Notes: generated by a model not told the origin, from the sequence alone. A stretch of DNA of 64,000 nucleotides from Desulfitobacterium dichloroeliminans LMG P-21439 (GCF_000243135.2 NC_019903.1:286001-350000), one strand, 5' to 3'. Numbered from the stretch's first letter, positions 1-8,086 are shown. Made by a program: numbers and translations.

Positions 1-49
1 AGGTGTCATCTGGAGGAAGAAACGTCTGATGTATCTTCCTTGTGACAGT

Positions 50-76
50 AAAAAACCGAGGCATGGCCTCGGTTTT
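50..76 (-). terminator. Rho-independent terminator
   Basis: A perfect 11-bp inverted repeat (AAAACCGAGGC, a 3-nt ATG loop, then its complement) lies just past the stop of the leftward lipoprotein gene. Read leftward it is followed by six T residues, so it should end that gene's transcript. It could also work in the other direction. Confidence 0.8.
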
Positions 77-126
77 GCATAGATACGAGGGAGTATGACA
101 CGAGAAATTATAATTGAGATTCAATA

Positions 127-1035
127 TTAAAGCTTCTTGATTAAAGCACTGACCGTATTGGCCTCCTTGCTTTCACCATAGAATTCGATTTGAAAGCCCT
201 CAAATAGATAGCTCATCGTATAGATATCTGTGAATTCAGGGTCTTGGCTAAAACTATTGGGCATCCCCAGTTTGGCGCTAATCTCATCGAAGGTATCGGT
301 TATTTTCACCCCTAAGATTTCCTGTTGGCCCTCTAAGAATATTTCTGAGGCGACATTCTCATTATTAAACAGGATGATAATATTTTCGAAAGCAATCTCG
401 GTAGCAAAAGTATCCTTGGGAACTTCAGGATCGATGACCGGTACTTTTTTGGACTCCAGCTTCGTAATCTTCTCGACTTCGGTCAGAGGCTTGCCCAAGA
501 GACTTAAGGTCGGATGATTTTCCGCATAGGCTTTAACTACCCCTTTTTTAGCCAGGTTAATGTCTGGGTAGGCGATCTCATTGACGATGTAAGTGCCCCA
601 GGTCATTTGTTCCGGATCGTTGACTGACTTCATTTCAATATAGTAAATATCTTTGTTGATATAATTCTCGATTTTATAAGGATCTTTGACCTCAGCTTTA
701 TTAAAGAGATCAACTAGCAACTCCACCCCATCATAATAGACCTTGCCAGTTTTACTATGGACAAAATCAATCACCGGAGCTCCTCCGTTGACCATATGTT
801 GAAAAGCGTAAATGGTATGTTCCCCCACTTTTGCTTCTCGCAAGAAAGCCACAGTATACTCAGTCTTTGTCAGCAGCTCTTGCGAAAGGACCCGCATAGC
901 TTCTTCTTGGCTCAACGCCGAAGCAGAATGAGTGGGTGAAGTGCCGCCCACGGGAGAATCTACATCCTTGCTCCCCCCGCAACCGGTTACAAGCAGGGCT
1001 ATGCTAATCAAAGTAGCTACGAGCATTTTCCTCAT
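127..1035 (-). CDS. Secreted lipoprotein, DUF4309-like C-terminus
   Basis: A 302-residue predicted lipoprotein. I start it at the ATG at 1035 because a GGAAGGTG ribosome site lies just upstream; an ATG 21 nt earlier has no such site. The N-terminus is a short basic stretch, a hydrophobic core and the lipobox LVTGC, so it should be cleaved and lipidated at Cys and anchored outside the membrane. The last ~65 residues (EILGVKITDTFDEISAKLG onward) resemble the DUF4309 family of Bacillus-type secreted proteins, for which I know no defined function. The middle has no motif I recognise. It is transcribed alone, leftward, and ends at the terminator at 50-76. Confidence 0.75.
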   Translation of the reverse strand: MRKMLVATLISIALLVTGCGGSKDVDSPVGGTSPTHSASALSQEEAMRVLSQELLTKTEYTVAFLREAKVGEHTIYAFQHMVNGGAPVIDFVHSKTGKVYYDGVELLVDLFNKAEVKDPYKIENYINKDIYYIEMKSVNDPEQMTWGTYIVNEIAYPDINLAKKGVVKAYAENHPTLSLLGKPLTEVEKITKLESKKVPVIDPEVPKDTFATEIAFENIIILFNNENVASEIFLEGQQEILGVKITDTFDEISAKLGMPNSFSQDPEFTDIYTMSYLFEGFQIEFYGESKEANTVSALIKKL

Positions 1036-1094
1036 CTTTATCACCTTCCAGTTCATCGCTAAATAGTTCGACGAATTAGAATGAAATCCTTTAT

Positions 1095-1121
1095 TATAAA
1101 AAAGACCCCAGCATGGGGGTC
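1095..1121 (-). terminator. Terminator of the rlmA operon
   Basis: GACCCC at 1104-1109 pairs with GGGGTC at 1116-1121 around a 6-nt loop. Read leftward the hairpin runs into a T-rich stretch (1095-1103). It sits 8 nt past the stop of the 72-residue ORF, which fits the end of that two-gene leftward operon. Confidence 0.75.
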
Positions 1122-1128
1122 GGTTGAC

Positions 1129-1347
1129 CTAATCTTTTTCTGTCGGCAGCTCCTCAATTGAATCAATCCGACCGACAGCGACTTGCTCTCCGTCCTTCAT
1201 GGTGATGAAATACTCTTCTAGTAGTTGCTCTTCAAAGCTCTGATCAATCGCCTGAAGATCTTTTTCACTTAGATAGGCTTGGCCGAGGAAATGCTCGCCC
1301 GCTTCATCGCATGTATAAATCGCAAAAAGTGTTACCAATAAATTCAT
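1129..1347 (-). CDS. Small hypothetical protein in operon with RlmA
   Basis: A 72-residue acidic protein with no family I can name. Its ATG overlaps the stop of the upstream methyltransferase as ATGA (1344-1347), which indicates translational coupling. The sequence has a hydrophobic N-terminus (MNLLVTLFAIYT), then an acidic helical part (FEEQLLEEYF) and an acidic C-terminus. It is soluble in appearance and lacks a signal peptide cleavage site. Coupling to an rRNA methyltransferase does not by itself prove a shared role. The ORF is credible because of the overlap, its codon use and the terminator immediately downstream. Confidence 0.6.
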   Translation of the reverse strand: MNLLVTLFAIYTCDEAGEHFLGQAYLSEKDLQAIDQSFEEQLLEEYFITMKDGEQVAVGRIDSIEELPTEKD

Positions 1348-2228
1348 CCTTTCTTTCTCCCCACTAGAATTGCTAAGTCAATGGTGATTTCCAGGGAGTT
1401 CAAGTCCATGATCCTGTCGATTCGCTCCCCCTGGGCTCCCCAGGTCAAAGGGGTCATATGTACTAAATTCTCAATAAGAGGTTTTGCTAAGTTCCGAGTA
1501 TAGTGAACAGGCACGATTTCAGTCAGTGCCAGATGATTTTCGAAGAGCTCGATGGTTTTGGCGTTAGAATACTCTTCACGATCGGTCTCTGCATAAAAAA
1601 CAGCGCGCAATTCCTTGAGATAGTCCTTTTCCGGAATAACCTTCAGGACATAGCCGTCGGGGTGGAGAATTCGCTCAAACTCAGCATAGTTGGCAGGGGA
1701 TAAGATGTTCAGAATCACTTCAAAAGCATGATCAACAAAGGGACATTGTGCAAGATCAGCCACACACCAAAAGCTATCTTTATAATCTCGGGCGGCCATT
1801 TGGATGCCCTCTTTGGATAAATCCATTCCCACACAGCAAGGAACCGTTCCTAAACAGTGGTGGAGTTTTTGTTGGATATTGGCTAAGTTAGAACCTTCGC
1901 CACACCCTGCATCCACGATATTTAAGGAGCGGTCAAAGCTCTTTGCCTCGGCACTAATCAACTCACAGAGCTTCGAGTTGAGAGGCTCAAAAAACCCACT
2001 TTGGGCCAGATTTTTTCTTGCATCGAACAAGGCCTTATTGTATTTGGACTTAATGCCATGAGATAATAAATTAACATACCCCTGCTTAGCGAGATCAAAG
2101 CAATGTTTTTCCGCGCAGATCAGACTCTTCTTATCCACAAGCCTCAGGGTATGTTGGCAGACGGGGCATCTCAAGAGATTCTCAAAATGGCCAGTGAGGG
2201 CATCGCTGAGGATAATACTTCTTGGCAT
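1344..2228 (-). CDS. rlmA: 23S rRNA guanine-N1 methyltransferase, RlmA/TlrB family
   Basis: A 294-residue SAM-dependent methyltransferase of the RlmA family, whose members methylate N1 of a guanine in hairpin 35 of 23S rRNA (G745 in E. coli, G748 in TlrB). The N-terminus carries the family's zinc site: Cys21, Cys24, Cys38 and His42, in the typical CPVC and CxxxHCFDxAKxGY contexts. The SAM motif follows as VDAGCGEG near residues 105-112. I choose the ATG at 2228 because AAAGG lies 9 nt upstream; the ATG at 2237 overlaps that site. The first gene of a leftward operon with the small ORF at 1129. TlrB members confer macrolide resistance, but which base this one modifies cannot be told from sequence alone. 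Confidence 0.85.
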   Translation of the reverse strand: MPRSIILSDALTGHFENLLRCPVCQHTLRLVDKKSLICAEKHCFDLAKQGYVNLLSHGIKSKYNKALFDARKNLAQSGFFEPLNSKLCELISAEAKSFDRSLNIVDAGCGEGSNLANIQQKLHHCLGTVPCCVGMDLSKEGIQMAARDYKDSFWCVADLAQCPFVDHAFEVILNILSPANYAEFERILHPDGYVLKVIPEKDYLKELRAVFYAETDREEYSNAKTIELFENHLALTEIVPVHYTRNLAKPLIENLVHMTPLTWGAQGERIDRIMDLNSLEITIDLAILVGRKKG

Positions 2229-2391
2229 TTTAAGCATCCTTTCAAGTGAGGGGTCACATAGTATAGTGTATAATTAAGACGAGGATTGCTACATTTCTAA
2301 TAATAACAACATTTACCTGTCTTGAAAAGTCAGGACACGACAATATTCATGAAAAGTAGCATGGTTTCTCTATCAAGGGGGGTCAGAACAT

Positions 2392-3105
2392 ATGAAAATC
2401 AAAGGGATAGCTATAGTCATCTTAACCCTGTTGATGTCACTTTTCCTCGTTACCCCCTGCTTCGCTAATGCAGCGGAGCCTCCATCTATCGTTATCCTCG
2501 TTCCCAACGCGCCTGAGGAACTTGCGATTAGCCTGATCACGGATTCCTCCGGCAAAGCCAAGATAACAGACAAGGCCTTCGAAAGGTACTACGCCTTTTA
2601 CTATCGAGACTTAAAGGATACCGGAGATTATAGTTTTGAGGTTACCACCCCAGAAGGTTCTTTCCTGATTCATGTGGAGAAACCCGTCAAGGCTTATAAC
2701 AATATCTTTACCTTAGATATGCAGCAGCAAACCTTAGAACCAGGAAAATCCCTGACGCGCTCACTTTCTCTAGTATCTTTGCGAGTGCTCCTGACCTTGC
2801 TGATTGAAGCGGGCGTCTTTTGGCTTTTTGGTTATCGAGAAAAAAGATCTTGGTATCCCTTTTTTGCCATCAATCTCATTACCCAAGGAGCTCTCAATAT
2901 CTGGCTTAATGAATTTTCGCCTCTGGCCAGTTATCTAGTGCTTAACCTCATCATCGGAGAAGTCCAGGTCTTTTTCGTCGAACTCATTGTCTTAATGGCC
3001 TTTTTGCGAGAACATGGAAGGCTGAGAACGTTTAGCTATGTGATTATAGCCAATCTCATGAGTTTGATTGCCGGAGGTTATATTATTACCTGTTTACCGA
3101 TTTGA
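2392..3105 (+). CDS. Membrane protein with secreted N-terminal domain
   Basis: A 237-residue protein of unknown function. It begins with a classic signal peptide (hydrophobic core, likely cleaved after CFANA near residue 28). An extracytoplasmic beta-rich domain of about 90 residues follows (containing FYYRDLKDTGDYSFEVTTPEG), then about four membrane helices between residues 130 and 235. A strong GGGGGG ribosome site precedes the ATG. The next gene, a small lipoprotein with two hydrophobic segments, starts 23 nt after its stop, so the two are probably co-transcribed and may work together in the envelope. I cannot assign a family. Confidence 0.75.
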   Translation: MKIKGIAIVILTLLMSLFLVTPCFANAAEPPSIVILVPNAPEELAISLITDSSGKAKITDKAFERYYAFYYRDLKDTGDYSFEVTTPEGSFLIHVEKPVKAYNNIFTLDMQQQTLEPGKSLTRSLSLVSLRVLLTLLIEAGVFWLFGYREKRSWYPFFAINLITQGALNIWLNEFSPLASYLVLNLIIGEVQVFFVELIVLMAFLREHGRLRTFSYVIIANLMSLIAGGYIITCLPI

Positions 3106-3128
3106 TAGTTAAGGAAGGAAGGTACCTT

Positions 3129-3425
3129 ATGAATAAGAGATGGTTAATCTGGGGACCCGCTCTAGGGGTTATGCTTTTCACCCTCACCGGTTGTGTTCCC
3201 GGTGATGGCTCCTACACTTTTAACGAGCCTGCAGGGTTTTTGTCTGGTGTTTGGCATGGCTGGATTGCACCGTTCTCCCTGATTGCGGGGATTTTTATGG
3301 ACGGGATCCGGGTTTATGAGATATTCAATACGGGTTGGTGGTATGATTTTGGCTTCTATATCGCTGTGATTAGCGGCTTTGGGGGATTGTCCCTGTCCCG
3401 AAAAAAGAAAAAGGAAGGCAAGTAG
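3129..3425 (+). CDS. Small membrane lipoprotein
   Basis: A 98-residue protein with a lipobox (FTLTGC) at the end of its signal sequence. Two further hydrophobic stretches are rich in Gly and aromatic residues and include the phrase FNTGWWYDFGFY, and the tail is basic (RKKKKEGK). I recall this pattern as a small conserved family in many bacteria, with no assigned function. The ATG at 3129 is preceded by a repeated AAGGAAGGAAGG ribosome site; an upstream in-frame TTG overlapping the previous stop is less likely. It lies between the membrane protein at 2392 and eamA at 3432. Confidence 0.75.
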   Translation: MNKRWLIWGPALGVMLFTLTGCVPGDGSYTFNEPAGFLSGVWHGWIAPFSLIAGIFMDGIRVYEIFNTGWWYDFGFYIAVISGFGGLSLSRKKKKEGK

Positions 3426-3431
3426 TTCTAA

Positions 3432-4349
3432 ATGAATAAACGAGATTTTGCCATCGCCCTGATGATTGTGACAGCTTGGGGTGTGAATTTTACTGTCATA
3501 AAACTAGGTCTTCATGATATTCCATCCATGCTCCTAGCCGCCTTGAGATATTTAGCCACCGCCTTTCCGGCACTCCTTTTTATTAAGCCTCCCGCCGTAG
3601 CCTGGCGTTACACAATCGGCTTTGGGTTGACCGTGGGTTTGGGCCAGTTTGCCTGCTTGTTTTACGCTATCGAAATCGGGATGCCCGCCGGTGTGGCATC
3701 CGTGGTCTTGCAATCCCAAGCCTTCTTTACGTTCTTATTCGCCGCCCTGACTCTTAAGGAAAAGATTCGGAGCCGACAAATTCTTGGTCTCATGGTAGGA
3801 ATACTCGGTTTGTACTTTATCGGCGGTAATTTCGGTGCTAGAGGGATAAGCGAAATCCCTCTGGGTGGTTTACTCTTAACCGTAGTGGCCGCGGTCTCTG
3901 CGGGATTTTCCAATATTGTCATAAAATTAGCTTCTAAAAGCAGTGTCACGAAGGGCCAGAGGCTGGATATGCTAAGCTTGGTGGTCTGGTCCAGTTTAGT
4001 CCCGATCATCCCTATGTTGGGGATTGCTTTAACCTTAGATACTCCCCAGACTTTGATATCTGCTGTGCAAAACATGGATATCCCAGCAATTTTAGCCGTG
4101 CTTTATATTGCTTATGTCGCCACTTTGTTTGGCAATGCCACTTGGAGTGAACTGATGGCTAAATACCCGGTCACCCAAGTTGCCCCTATCTCCCTCCTTG
4201 TTCCCATCACGGGCTTGATTACCGCTCAAATCGTCTTAGCTGAGTATCTAGACCTATGGCAATGGCTGGGATGCTTTGTCATTCTTTTCGGTTTAGTGAT
4301 TATGAATTTTGGCATGACGCCCCTGCGTTTGCTTTTAAAGAAGAGGTAA
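3432..4349 (+). CDS. eamA: EamA-type drug/metabolite exporter
   Basis: A 305-residue transporter of the drug/metabolite (DMT) superfamily with ten predicted helices in two EamA repeats. The match to E. coli EamA (YdeD) as I remember it is close along the whole length. Shared phrases are AWGVNFTVIKLGLHDIP at the start, YAIEIGMPAGVASVVLQ in helix 3-4, and VAPISLLVPITGL in helix 9. EamA exports O-acetylserine and cysteine-pathway metabolites; the same substrate is likely here but is inferred. Only 6 nt separate it from the preceding small gene. The ribosome site (GAAGG) lies inside that gene's tail. Confidence 0.85.
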   Translation: MNKRDFAIALMIVTAWGVNFTVIKLGLHDIPSMLLAALRYLATAFPALLFIKPPAVAWRYTIGFGLTVGLGQFACLFYAIEIGMPAGVASVVLQSQAFFTFLFAALTLKEKIRSRQILGLMVGILGLYFIGGNFGARGISEIPLGGLLLTVVAAVSAGFSNIVIKLASKSSVTKGQRLDMLSLVVWSSLVPIIPMLGIALTLDTPQTLISAVQNMDIPAILAVLYIAYVATLFGNATWSELMAKYPVTQVAPISLLVPITGLITAQIVLAEYLDLWQWLGCFVILFGLVIMNFGMTPLRLLLKKR

Positions 4350-4387
4350 GCTCTGACCGATTTCTGTAGTTTTTGAGGTGAAAACAC

Positions 4388-5452
4388 ATGGAGATTATCG
4401 AAGATAAACTGCGTGAATTAGAAAGCATCCCTTATTTGGGGAGATACCCTAAAGATTTTAGCGAATTTTGGCTGGAGAGCTTAAGGACTGATCATAGGGT
4501 TACGGCTCGCCTGGAGTTAGAAAGAATCTCTTACCCTATTGCTAAGGTTGAGGTATTTTCAGCGACCGTTCTAGCCGGAGACGAGGTCGAGTTAAAGGGG
4601 TATTATCTAAGGCCAGCCTTAACAGCGAATAACACTGATGGCCTTGGGAAAAGAGAAAAGATAGAGCTAAGTCTTGACGAAAGGGTGCAGTCTCAGCTGC
4701 TCCCCGGAATAGTGCGCTTTCATGGCTATTCCGGCAATCGGGGCCAGATCTCTGAGTTGCTTTTATGGGCTTTGCAAGGTTATGCCATCCTTGCCTTAGA
4801 TGTACGGGGGCAAAGTGGAGAGACACCTGATCACCGCGTCTATCCCTCTGGGTCTTTTTCCGGCTGGATGACCTTAGGTCTGGAATCTCCGCGCCGCCAT
4901 TACTTTCGCCAAGTCTATCTGGATGCGGTCCGAGCGGTGGCGGCTCTTGCCAATCAATCTGAGGTAGATGAAAGGCGAATCGGCTGTATAGGCAAAAGTC
5001 AAGGCGGTGGCCTTGCAGTTGCCGCCGCGGCACTTACGAATACTTTGGGAAAAGAAGTGGGGTTGCGAAGCCAAGTGAAGGCAGTTTCGGCCGCCATTCC
5101 TTTTCTCTGTGATTTTCGCCGCGGTTATCAGCTGCAGAGTGATGGTCCTCTCGATGAGCTGGTCTGGTATTTTAAACTTCATGATCCGGAGCATCGGGGT
5201 GAGAAGGAGATATTTAAGACTCTGGATTATTTTGACACAGTTCACTTCGCTCCTTGGCTGGGAGAAGAAGTCTCAAGTCTCGTGTCCATGGGATTAAAGG
5301 ACACGGTTTGCCCTCCAATTACTATTTATGCCTTGTATAGGGCGATTCATGGGAAGAAGCAGCTTCTCGCCTACCCGGAATACGGCCATGAATCTCCAGA
5401 TGAGTTTGTGGATCGACAGATCGAGTTTTTGGCTGGGGTACTGGGGGTTTAA
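4388..5452 (+). CDS. Acetyl xylan esterase / cephalosporin-C deacetylase family hydrolase
   Basis: A 354-residue alpha/beta hydrolase of the AXE1 (PF05448) type, which deacetylates sugars and cephalosporin C. The catalytic triad is visible: nucleophile Ser204 in GKSQGG, Asp305 in LKDTVCPP, and His334 in YGHE. The oxyanion-loop region FHGYSGNRG (111-119) is also typical. There is no signal peptide, so it is cytoplasmic and may handle imported acetylated oligosaccharides. The family is usually about 320 residues; the extra length lies near residues 78-105. GAGGTG precedes the ATG. A hairpin terminator follows at 5518. Confidence 0.85.
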   Translation: MEIIEDKLRELESIPYLGRYPKDFSEFWLESLRTDHRVTARLELERISYPIAKVEVFSATVLAGDEVELKGYYLRPALTANNTDGLGKREKIELSLDERVQSQLLPGIVRFHGYSGNRGQISELLLWALQGYAILALDVRGQSGETPDHRVYPSGSFSGWMTLGLESPRRHYFRQVYLDAVRAVAALANQSEVDERRIGCIGKSQGGGLAVAAAALTNTLGKEVGLRSQVKAVSAAIPFLCDFRRGYQLQSDGPLDELVWYFKLHDPEHRGEKEIFKTLDYFDTVHFAPWLGEEVSSLVSMGLKDTVCPPITIYALYRAIHGKKQLLAYPEYGHESPDEFVDRQIEFLAGVLGV

Positions 5453-5517
5453 GTCGAATCCGAGTAGTGATAATGTTAACCTATTCGATGTATTCCAGAG
5501 GATAGAAAGTTTCTACG

Positions 5518-5551
5518 AAAAGCATTTCTTTTTAGAAGGGGATGCTTTTTT
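5518..5551 (+). terminator. Terminator after the esterase gene
   Basis: AAAAGCAT (5518-5525) pairs with ATGCTTTT (5542-5549), with a further TTCT/AGAA step inside, and ends in a run of T. It lies 65 nt past the esterase stop and should end the eamA-esterase transcript. Confidence 0.75.
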
Positions 5552-5678
5552 CGCATTCAAACTAGGGTGAAGTGCTGGGGTGAAGAAACTGCATGTGGGT
5601 TACAAAGGTTGCGTCTCGCCTTTCAGTTAAGTCCTAGGGTGAATTAAATAACCGTATTTCAATAATAAGATAGCGATA

Positions 5679-5722
5679 ATCGTTCGAAATTTATTGCAAA
5701 ACGATAAAACGCGTAGTATAAT
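5679..5722 (+). promoter_or_regulatory. Sigma-A promoter of the DUF2975-HTH pair
   Basis: TTGCAA (5694-5699), a 17-nt spacer and TATAAT (5717-5722) form a near-consensus housekeeping promoter 32 nt before the DUF2975 ATG. An ATCGTT (5679-5684) and AACGAT (5699-5704) inverted pair spans the -35, a possible operator for the small HTH protein encoded downstream. The operator role is inference. Confidence 0.7.
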
Positions 5723-5753
5723 CAACTTACAATAAATAAGTGAGGTGCTTATT

Positions 5754-6227
5754 ATGAATCGAGAAACACTCTTTTTGAAAATTGCTGTCTTTCTGATAGC
5801 AGCTCCGGTTCTTGCTTTGGCTCTACTTGGCATACCATGGTTAGCGACTAATCCAGCAAATCCAGTGTATGCTCGTGTACTGTACCCGATTATAGCCATT
5901 ATGTACTTATCCACGGTCCCGTTCTTCGTTGCCTTGTATCAGTCTTTCAAGCTTCTAAGCTATATTGATAAGAATGAAGCGTTCTCCGATAGTTCAGTAA
6001 AGACTCTAAAAAAGATAAAATTCTGCGCCATGATAATCAGTGTTTTATATGTGGGCTGTTGGCCTTTCGTCCTCGGGGTTGCGGAATTAGACGATGCCCC
6101 CGGTCTTGCGATTGTCGGCATGGTTCCGATTTTCGCTTCGATGGTCATAGCGGTCTTCGCCGCTGTTCTTGAAAAACTTCTTGCTAAAGCCATTGCTATA
6201 AAGTCTGAAAACGAATTAACGATTTGA
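5754..6227 (+). CDS. DUF2975 family membrane protein
   Basis: A 157-residue integral membrane protein with four predicted helices (roughly residues 10-30, 48-68, 95-115 and 125-147). The central loop (FKLLSYIDKNEAFSDSSVKTLKKIK) is typical of DUF2975, which is regularly encoded next to a YozG-type HTH protein, as here. The start is the ATG at 5754, with GAGGTG upstream. The HTH gene begins 10 nt after its stop, so the pair forms one operon. Function is unknown; the pairing suggests a membrane partner or sensor for the small regulator. Confidence 0.8.
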   Translation: MNRETLFLKIAVFLIAAPVLALALLGIPWLATNPANPVYARVLYPIIAIMYLSTVPFFVALYQSFKLLSYIDKNEAFSDSSVKTLKKIKFCAMIISVLYVGCWPFVLGVAELDDAPGLAIVGMVPIFASMVIAVFAAVLEKLLAKAIAIKSENELTI

Positions 6228-6237
6228 GGTGTTGAAC

Positions 6238-6453
6238 ATGGCGATAATTATCAATCTTGATGTGATGTTGGCCAAAAGGAAGATGAGCCTCACAGAACTG
6301 TCGGAGAGGGTTGGAATTACCATGGCCAATCTTTCGATATTAAAAAATGGCAAGGCAAAGGCGGTTCGCTTGTCCACTTTAGATGAGATCTGTAAGGCCT
6401 TAGAATGTCAGCCGGGAGATATTCTAGAATACAAAAGCGAGGAAATTACATAA
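6238..6453 (+). CDS. Small Cro/CI-type HTH regulator (YozG-like)
   Basis: A 71-residue DNA-binding protein consisting of one helix-turn-helix of the Xre/Cro class. The features are MLAKRKMSLTELSERVGIT for the first helices, the recognition helix around ANLSILKNGKAKAVRLSTL, and the family's C-terminal ICKALECQPGDILEY. A GAGGTG that overlaps the preceding stop serves the ATG at 6238. It probably regulates its own operon with the DUF2975 protein through the site near 5679-5704. A strong terminator follows at 6479. Confidence 0.85.
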   Translation: MAIIINLDVMLAKRKMSLTELSERVGITMANLSILKNGKAKAVRLSTLDEICKALECQPGDILEYKSEEIT

Positions 6454-6478
6454 GGAGTCTAGGGTAAGTGGCGGTTTT

Positions 6479-6510
6479 AGTTGGTAATAATTTATTACCA
6501 ACTTTTTTTG
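6479..6510 (+). terminator. Terminator of the DUF2975-HTH operon
   Basis: A 12-bp perfect palindrome (AGTTGGTAATAA and its complement) followed by seven T residues. It lies 26 nt past the HTH stop. Confidence 0.85.
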
Positions 6511-6827
6511 CTTTAATTTTTTTGCTTTAAACAGAGGATTTGTTCTATAGGCTGAGGCGAGGATAATGTGAATAAAAGGCGATTCCCGAGAGGGGAGGGA
6601 TGAGGACATCAGTAGGTTCCTTGGTCTCGAAGAAAGATATAAAAATCGTCGAGACTGTCACGGATCACATTTTTCGGGAATAAATAACAATGAGGGGCGA
6701 ATGGGACGTCTCCATGGCCTCTCTAATTACTCCCCTTTCGAGGGCTGATAATGTTGGGTGTCACTTGAGTTGACGTGAATAGAGCAGATTAGGTTTATAG
6801 AGGGGAAAAGAGGGGAGGTTAAGAGCT
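6511..6827. other. Intergenic stretch with no supported gene
   Basis: About 317 nt with several purine-rich GAGGGG blocks and only very short reading frames. One 27-codon frame begins near 6600 with no clear ribosome site and no recognisable product. The stretch precedes a YvrJ/amidase pair; in related gene sets that position often holds small DUF1659/DUF2922 genes, but I cannot recognise remnants of them here. TTGACG at about 6769 could be part of a promoter for the pair. Confidence 0.4.
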
Positions 6828-6989
6828 ATGGAAGATATCCTTAATATAGTGGGGAATTTTGGCTTTCCGATCGCCGTAAGTATCTACCTTTTAGTACGCA
6901 TCGAGGGAAAACTCAATGACCTCACCTCAAGCATTACGGAGCTGGCCAGGGCCATAGCCATCCTAGAAGTGAAGGGGGATGGGAAGTAA
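6828..6989 (+). CDS. YvrJ family small membrane protein
   Basis: A 53-residue protein. Its N-terminal half is a single membrane helix with the YvrJ signature (IVGNFGFPIAVSIYLLVRIEGKL), followed by a short amphipathic tail. AGGGGAGG lies about 10 nt upstream of the ATG. Its stop overlaps the ATG of the amidase by one base (TAATG), so the two are translationally coupled. The small one-helix topology next to a peptidoglycan amidase recalls a holin-endolysin pair. YvrJ has no proven function, so this is inference. Confidence 0.8.
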   Translation: MEDILNIVGNFGFPIAVSIYLLVRIEGKLNDLTSSITELARAIAILEVKGDGK

Positions 6990-7441
6990 TGGATTGGCAG
7001 AAGATTGTAATCCACCATTCAGCAAGTCCCACCTCTGTGAAGAGGGGAACGACGGATGTGCCAGTCGACGCAGCTATGATTCGGCAGTGGCATCTGGCCA
7101 AAGGCTGGAGTGACATCGGGTATCACTTTGTGATACTCCCCGATGGCCGCTGTGAAGAGGGCAGACCCCTGTTCAAGCCAGGAGCCCATTGTGTGGCTGG
7201 GCATCGGAACTTTATCGGTATCGGCATCTGTCTCGTGGGGAATTTTAGCCTGTCGGATGAGATTCCGGAGGCGCAGCTGAATGGATTAGTGACCCGGGTC
7301 ATCTCCTTGATGCAAATCTATGGCCTAGGCATCGAGGATGTGGAGCTCCATCGGGAGATCCCCGGAGCGGCCACAGAGTGCCCGGGAAGGTTTTTTCCTG
7401 AGGACTTGTTCGGAAGGGAGCTCAGGGAGCGATTGGGTTGA
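6989..7441 (+). CDS. N-acetylmuramoyl-L-alanine amidase, PGRP fold
   Basis: A 150-residue zinc amidase (Amidase_2/PGRP fold) that would cut the bond between muramic acid and the peptide stem. The expected zinc ligands are visible: His in IHHSA (residues 8-12), His in VELHREI (about 121), and Cys in TECPGR (about 130). The central GYHFVILPDGRCEEGR and NFIGIGICLVGNF strands are typical of the fold. There is no signal peptide and no cell-wall-binding domain, so the protein would need a holin or lysis to reach the wall. It is coupled to the YvrJ gene, as in phage-derived lysis modules. Confidence 0.85.
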   Translation: MDWQKIVIHHSASPTSVKRGTTDVPVDAAMIRQWHLAKGWSDIGYHFVILPDGRCEEGRPLFKPGAHCVAGHRNFIGIGICLVGNFSLSDEIPEAQLNGLVTRVISLMQIYGLGIEDVELHREIPGAATECPGRFFPEDLFGRELRERLG

Positions 7442-7462
7442 GATGTGTAAGAAGGAGAAGAA

Positions 7463-7505
7463 AAACGATGCCTAACTTCAAAAAAGTTGGGGCATCGTTT
7501 ATTTG
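7463..7505. terminator. Shared bidirectional terminator
   Basis: AAACGATGCC (7463-7472) pairs with GGCATCGTTT (7491-7500), with further pairing inside. It lies between the convergent amidase and coiled-coil genes with A/T runs on both sides, so it can end both transcripts. Related hairpins occur at 24751 and 54885. Confidence 0.75.
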
Positions 7506-7515
7506 TTTACCTTTT

Positions 7516-7968
7516 TTATTTTGTTTCTAAACGACTAAGTCGTTCAGCAAATTCTTTGTTAGCCTTGAGTTGACTATCACGGAAGTCGAACAAGGAGGTA
7601 ATCTTTTTGTTGATATCGTGTTCCATGCGGACTTGACTATGTCTAATATTGGTGATATCAAGCTGCATTTTTTCTTGGTTGACTGAAAGTGTATCCAAGC
7701 TATCTGAAAGAACTTTCAATTGCTCAAACACTTGCTCGAATCTAATCAAAGCTTGTTCTTGGAACTTATCATTCTGATTAAGCTTCTGAGAAATCTGCTC
7801 GAATCGATTCAAAGCCTGCTCTTGGAACTTATCATTCTGATTAAGCTTCTGAGAAATTTGCTCGAATCGATTCAGAGTTTGTTCTTGGAAATCATCATTC
7901 TGATCAAGTTTATGGAAGATCTGCTCGAGTCGATTTAATACCTGTCCTTGAAACATCTCATTATCCAT
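7516..7968 (-). CDS. Coiled-coil protein built of 21-residue repeats
   Basis: A 150-residue, all-helical protein of unknown function. Residues 6-68 are three tandem copies of a 21-residue unit (FQEQALNRFEQISQKLNQNDK and variants), and a fourth partial copy continues to about residue 84. The C-terminal part (INKKITSLFDFRDSQLKANKEFAERLSRLE) resembles the coiled-coil tails of small phage and Firmicute proteins. The start is the ATG at 7968, 7 nt after GGAGG. The 21-residue unit is three heptads, so a long parallel coiled coil is expected. It is convergent with the amidase gene and shares its terminator. Confidence 0.75.
   Translation of the reverse strand: MDNEMFQGQVLNRLEQIFHKLDQNDDFQEQTLNRFEQISQKLNQNDKFQEQALNRFEQISQKLNQNDKFQEQALIRFEQVFEQLKVLSDSLDTLSVNQEKMQLDITNIRHSQVRMEHDINKKITSLFDFRDSQLKANKEFAERLSRLETK
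7720..7953 (-). repeat. 63-bp in-frame tandem repeats
   Basis: Three full 63-bp units (7765-7953) and a partial fourth lie inside the coiled-coil gene. The two middle copies are nearly identical in DNA as well as protein. That suggests recent duplication or ongoing copy-number change by slippage or recombination. Confidence 0.8.
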
Positions 7969-8086
7969 AGACAATCCTCCACCCCTTATCTACCTAGTGG
8001 ATAACTAGTTTAATTATACCAATAAAAGGGACAGGTTCACAATAGGATATTATTCAATAGGTAAAGAGATAACTAAAAATTTCTAT

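Noticed and set aside
6600-6683. A 27-codon frame starting at an ATG near 6600
   Set aside because: Short, purine-rich context gives chance ribosome-site matches, and the product is unrecognisable.
7720-7953. CRISPR-like array of 63-bp repeats
   Set aside because: The repeats are contiguous, in frame and coding, with no spacers.
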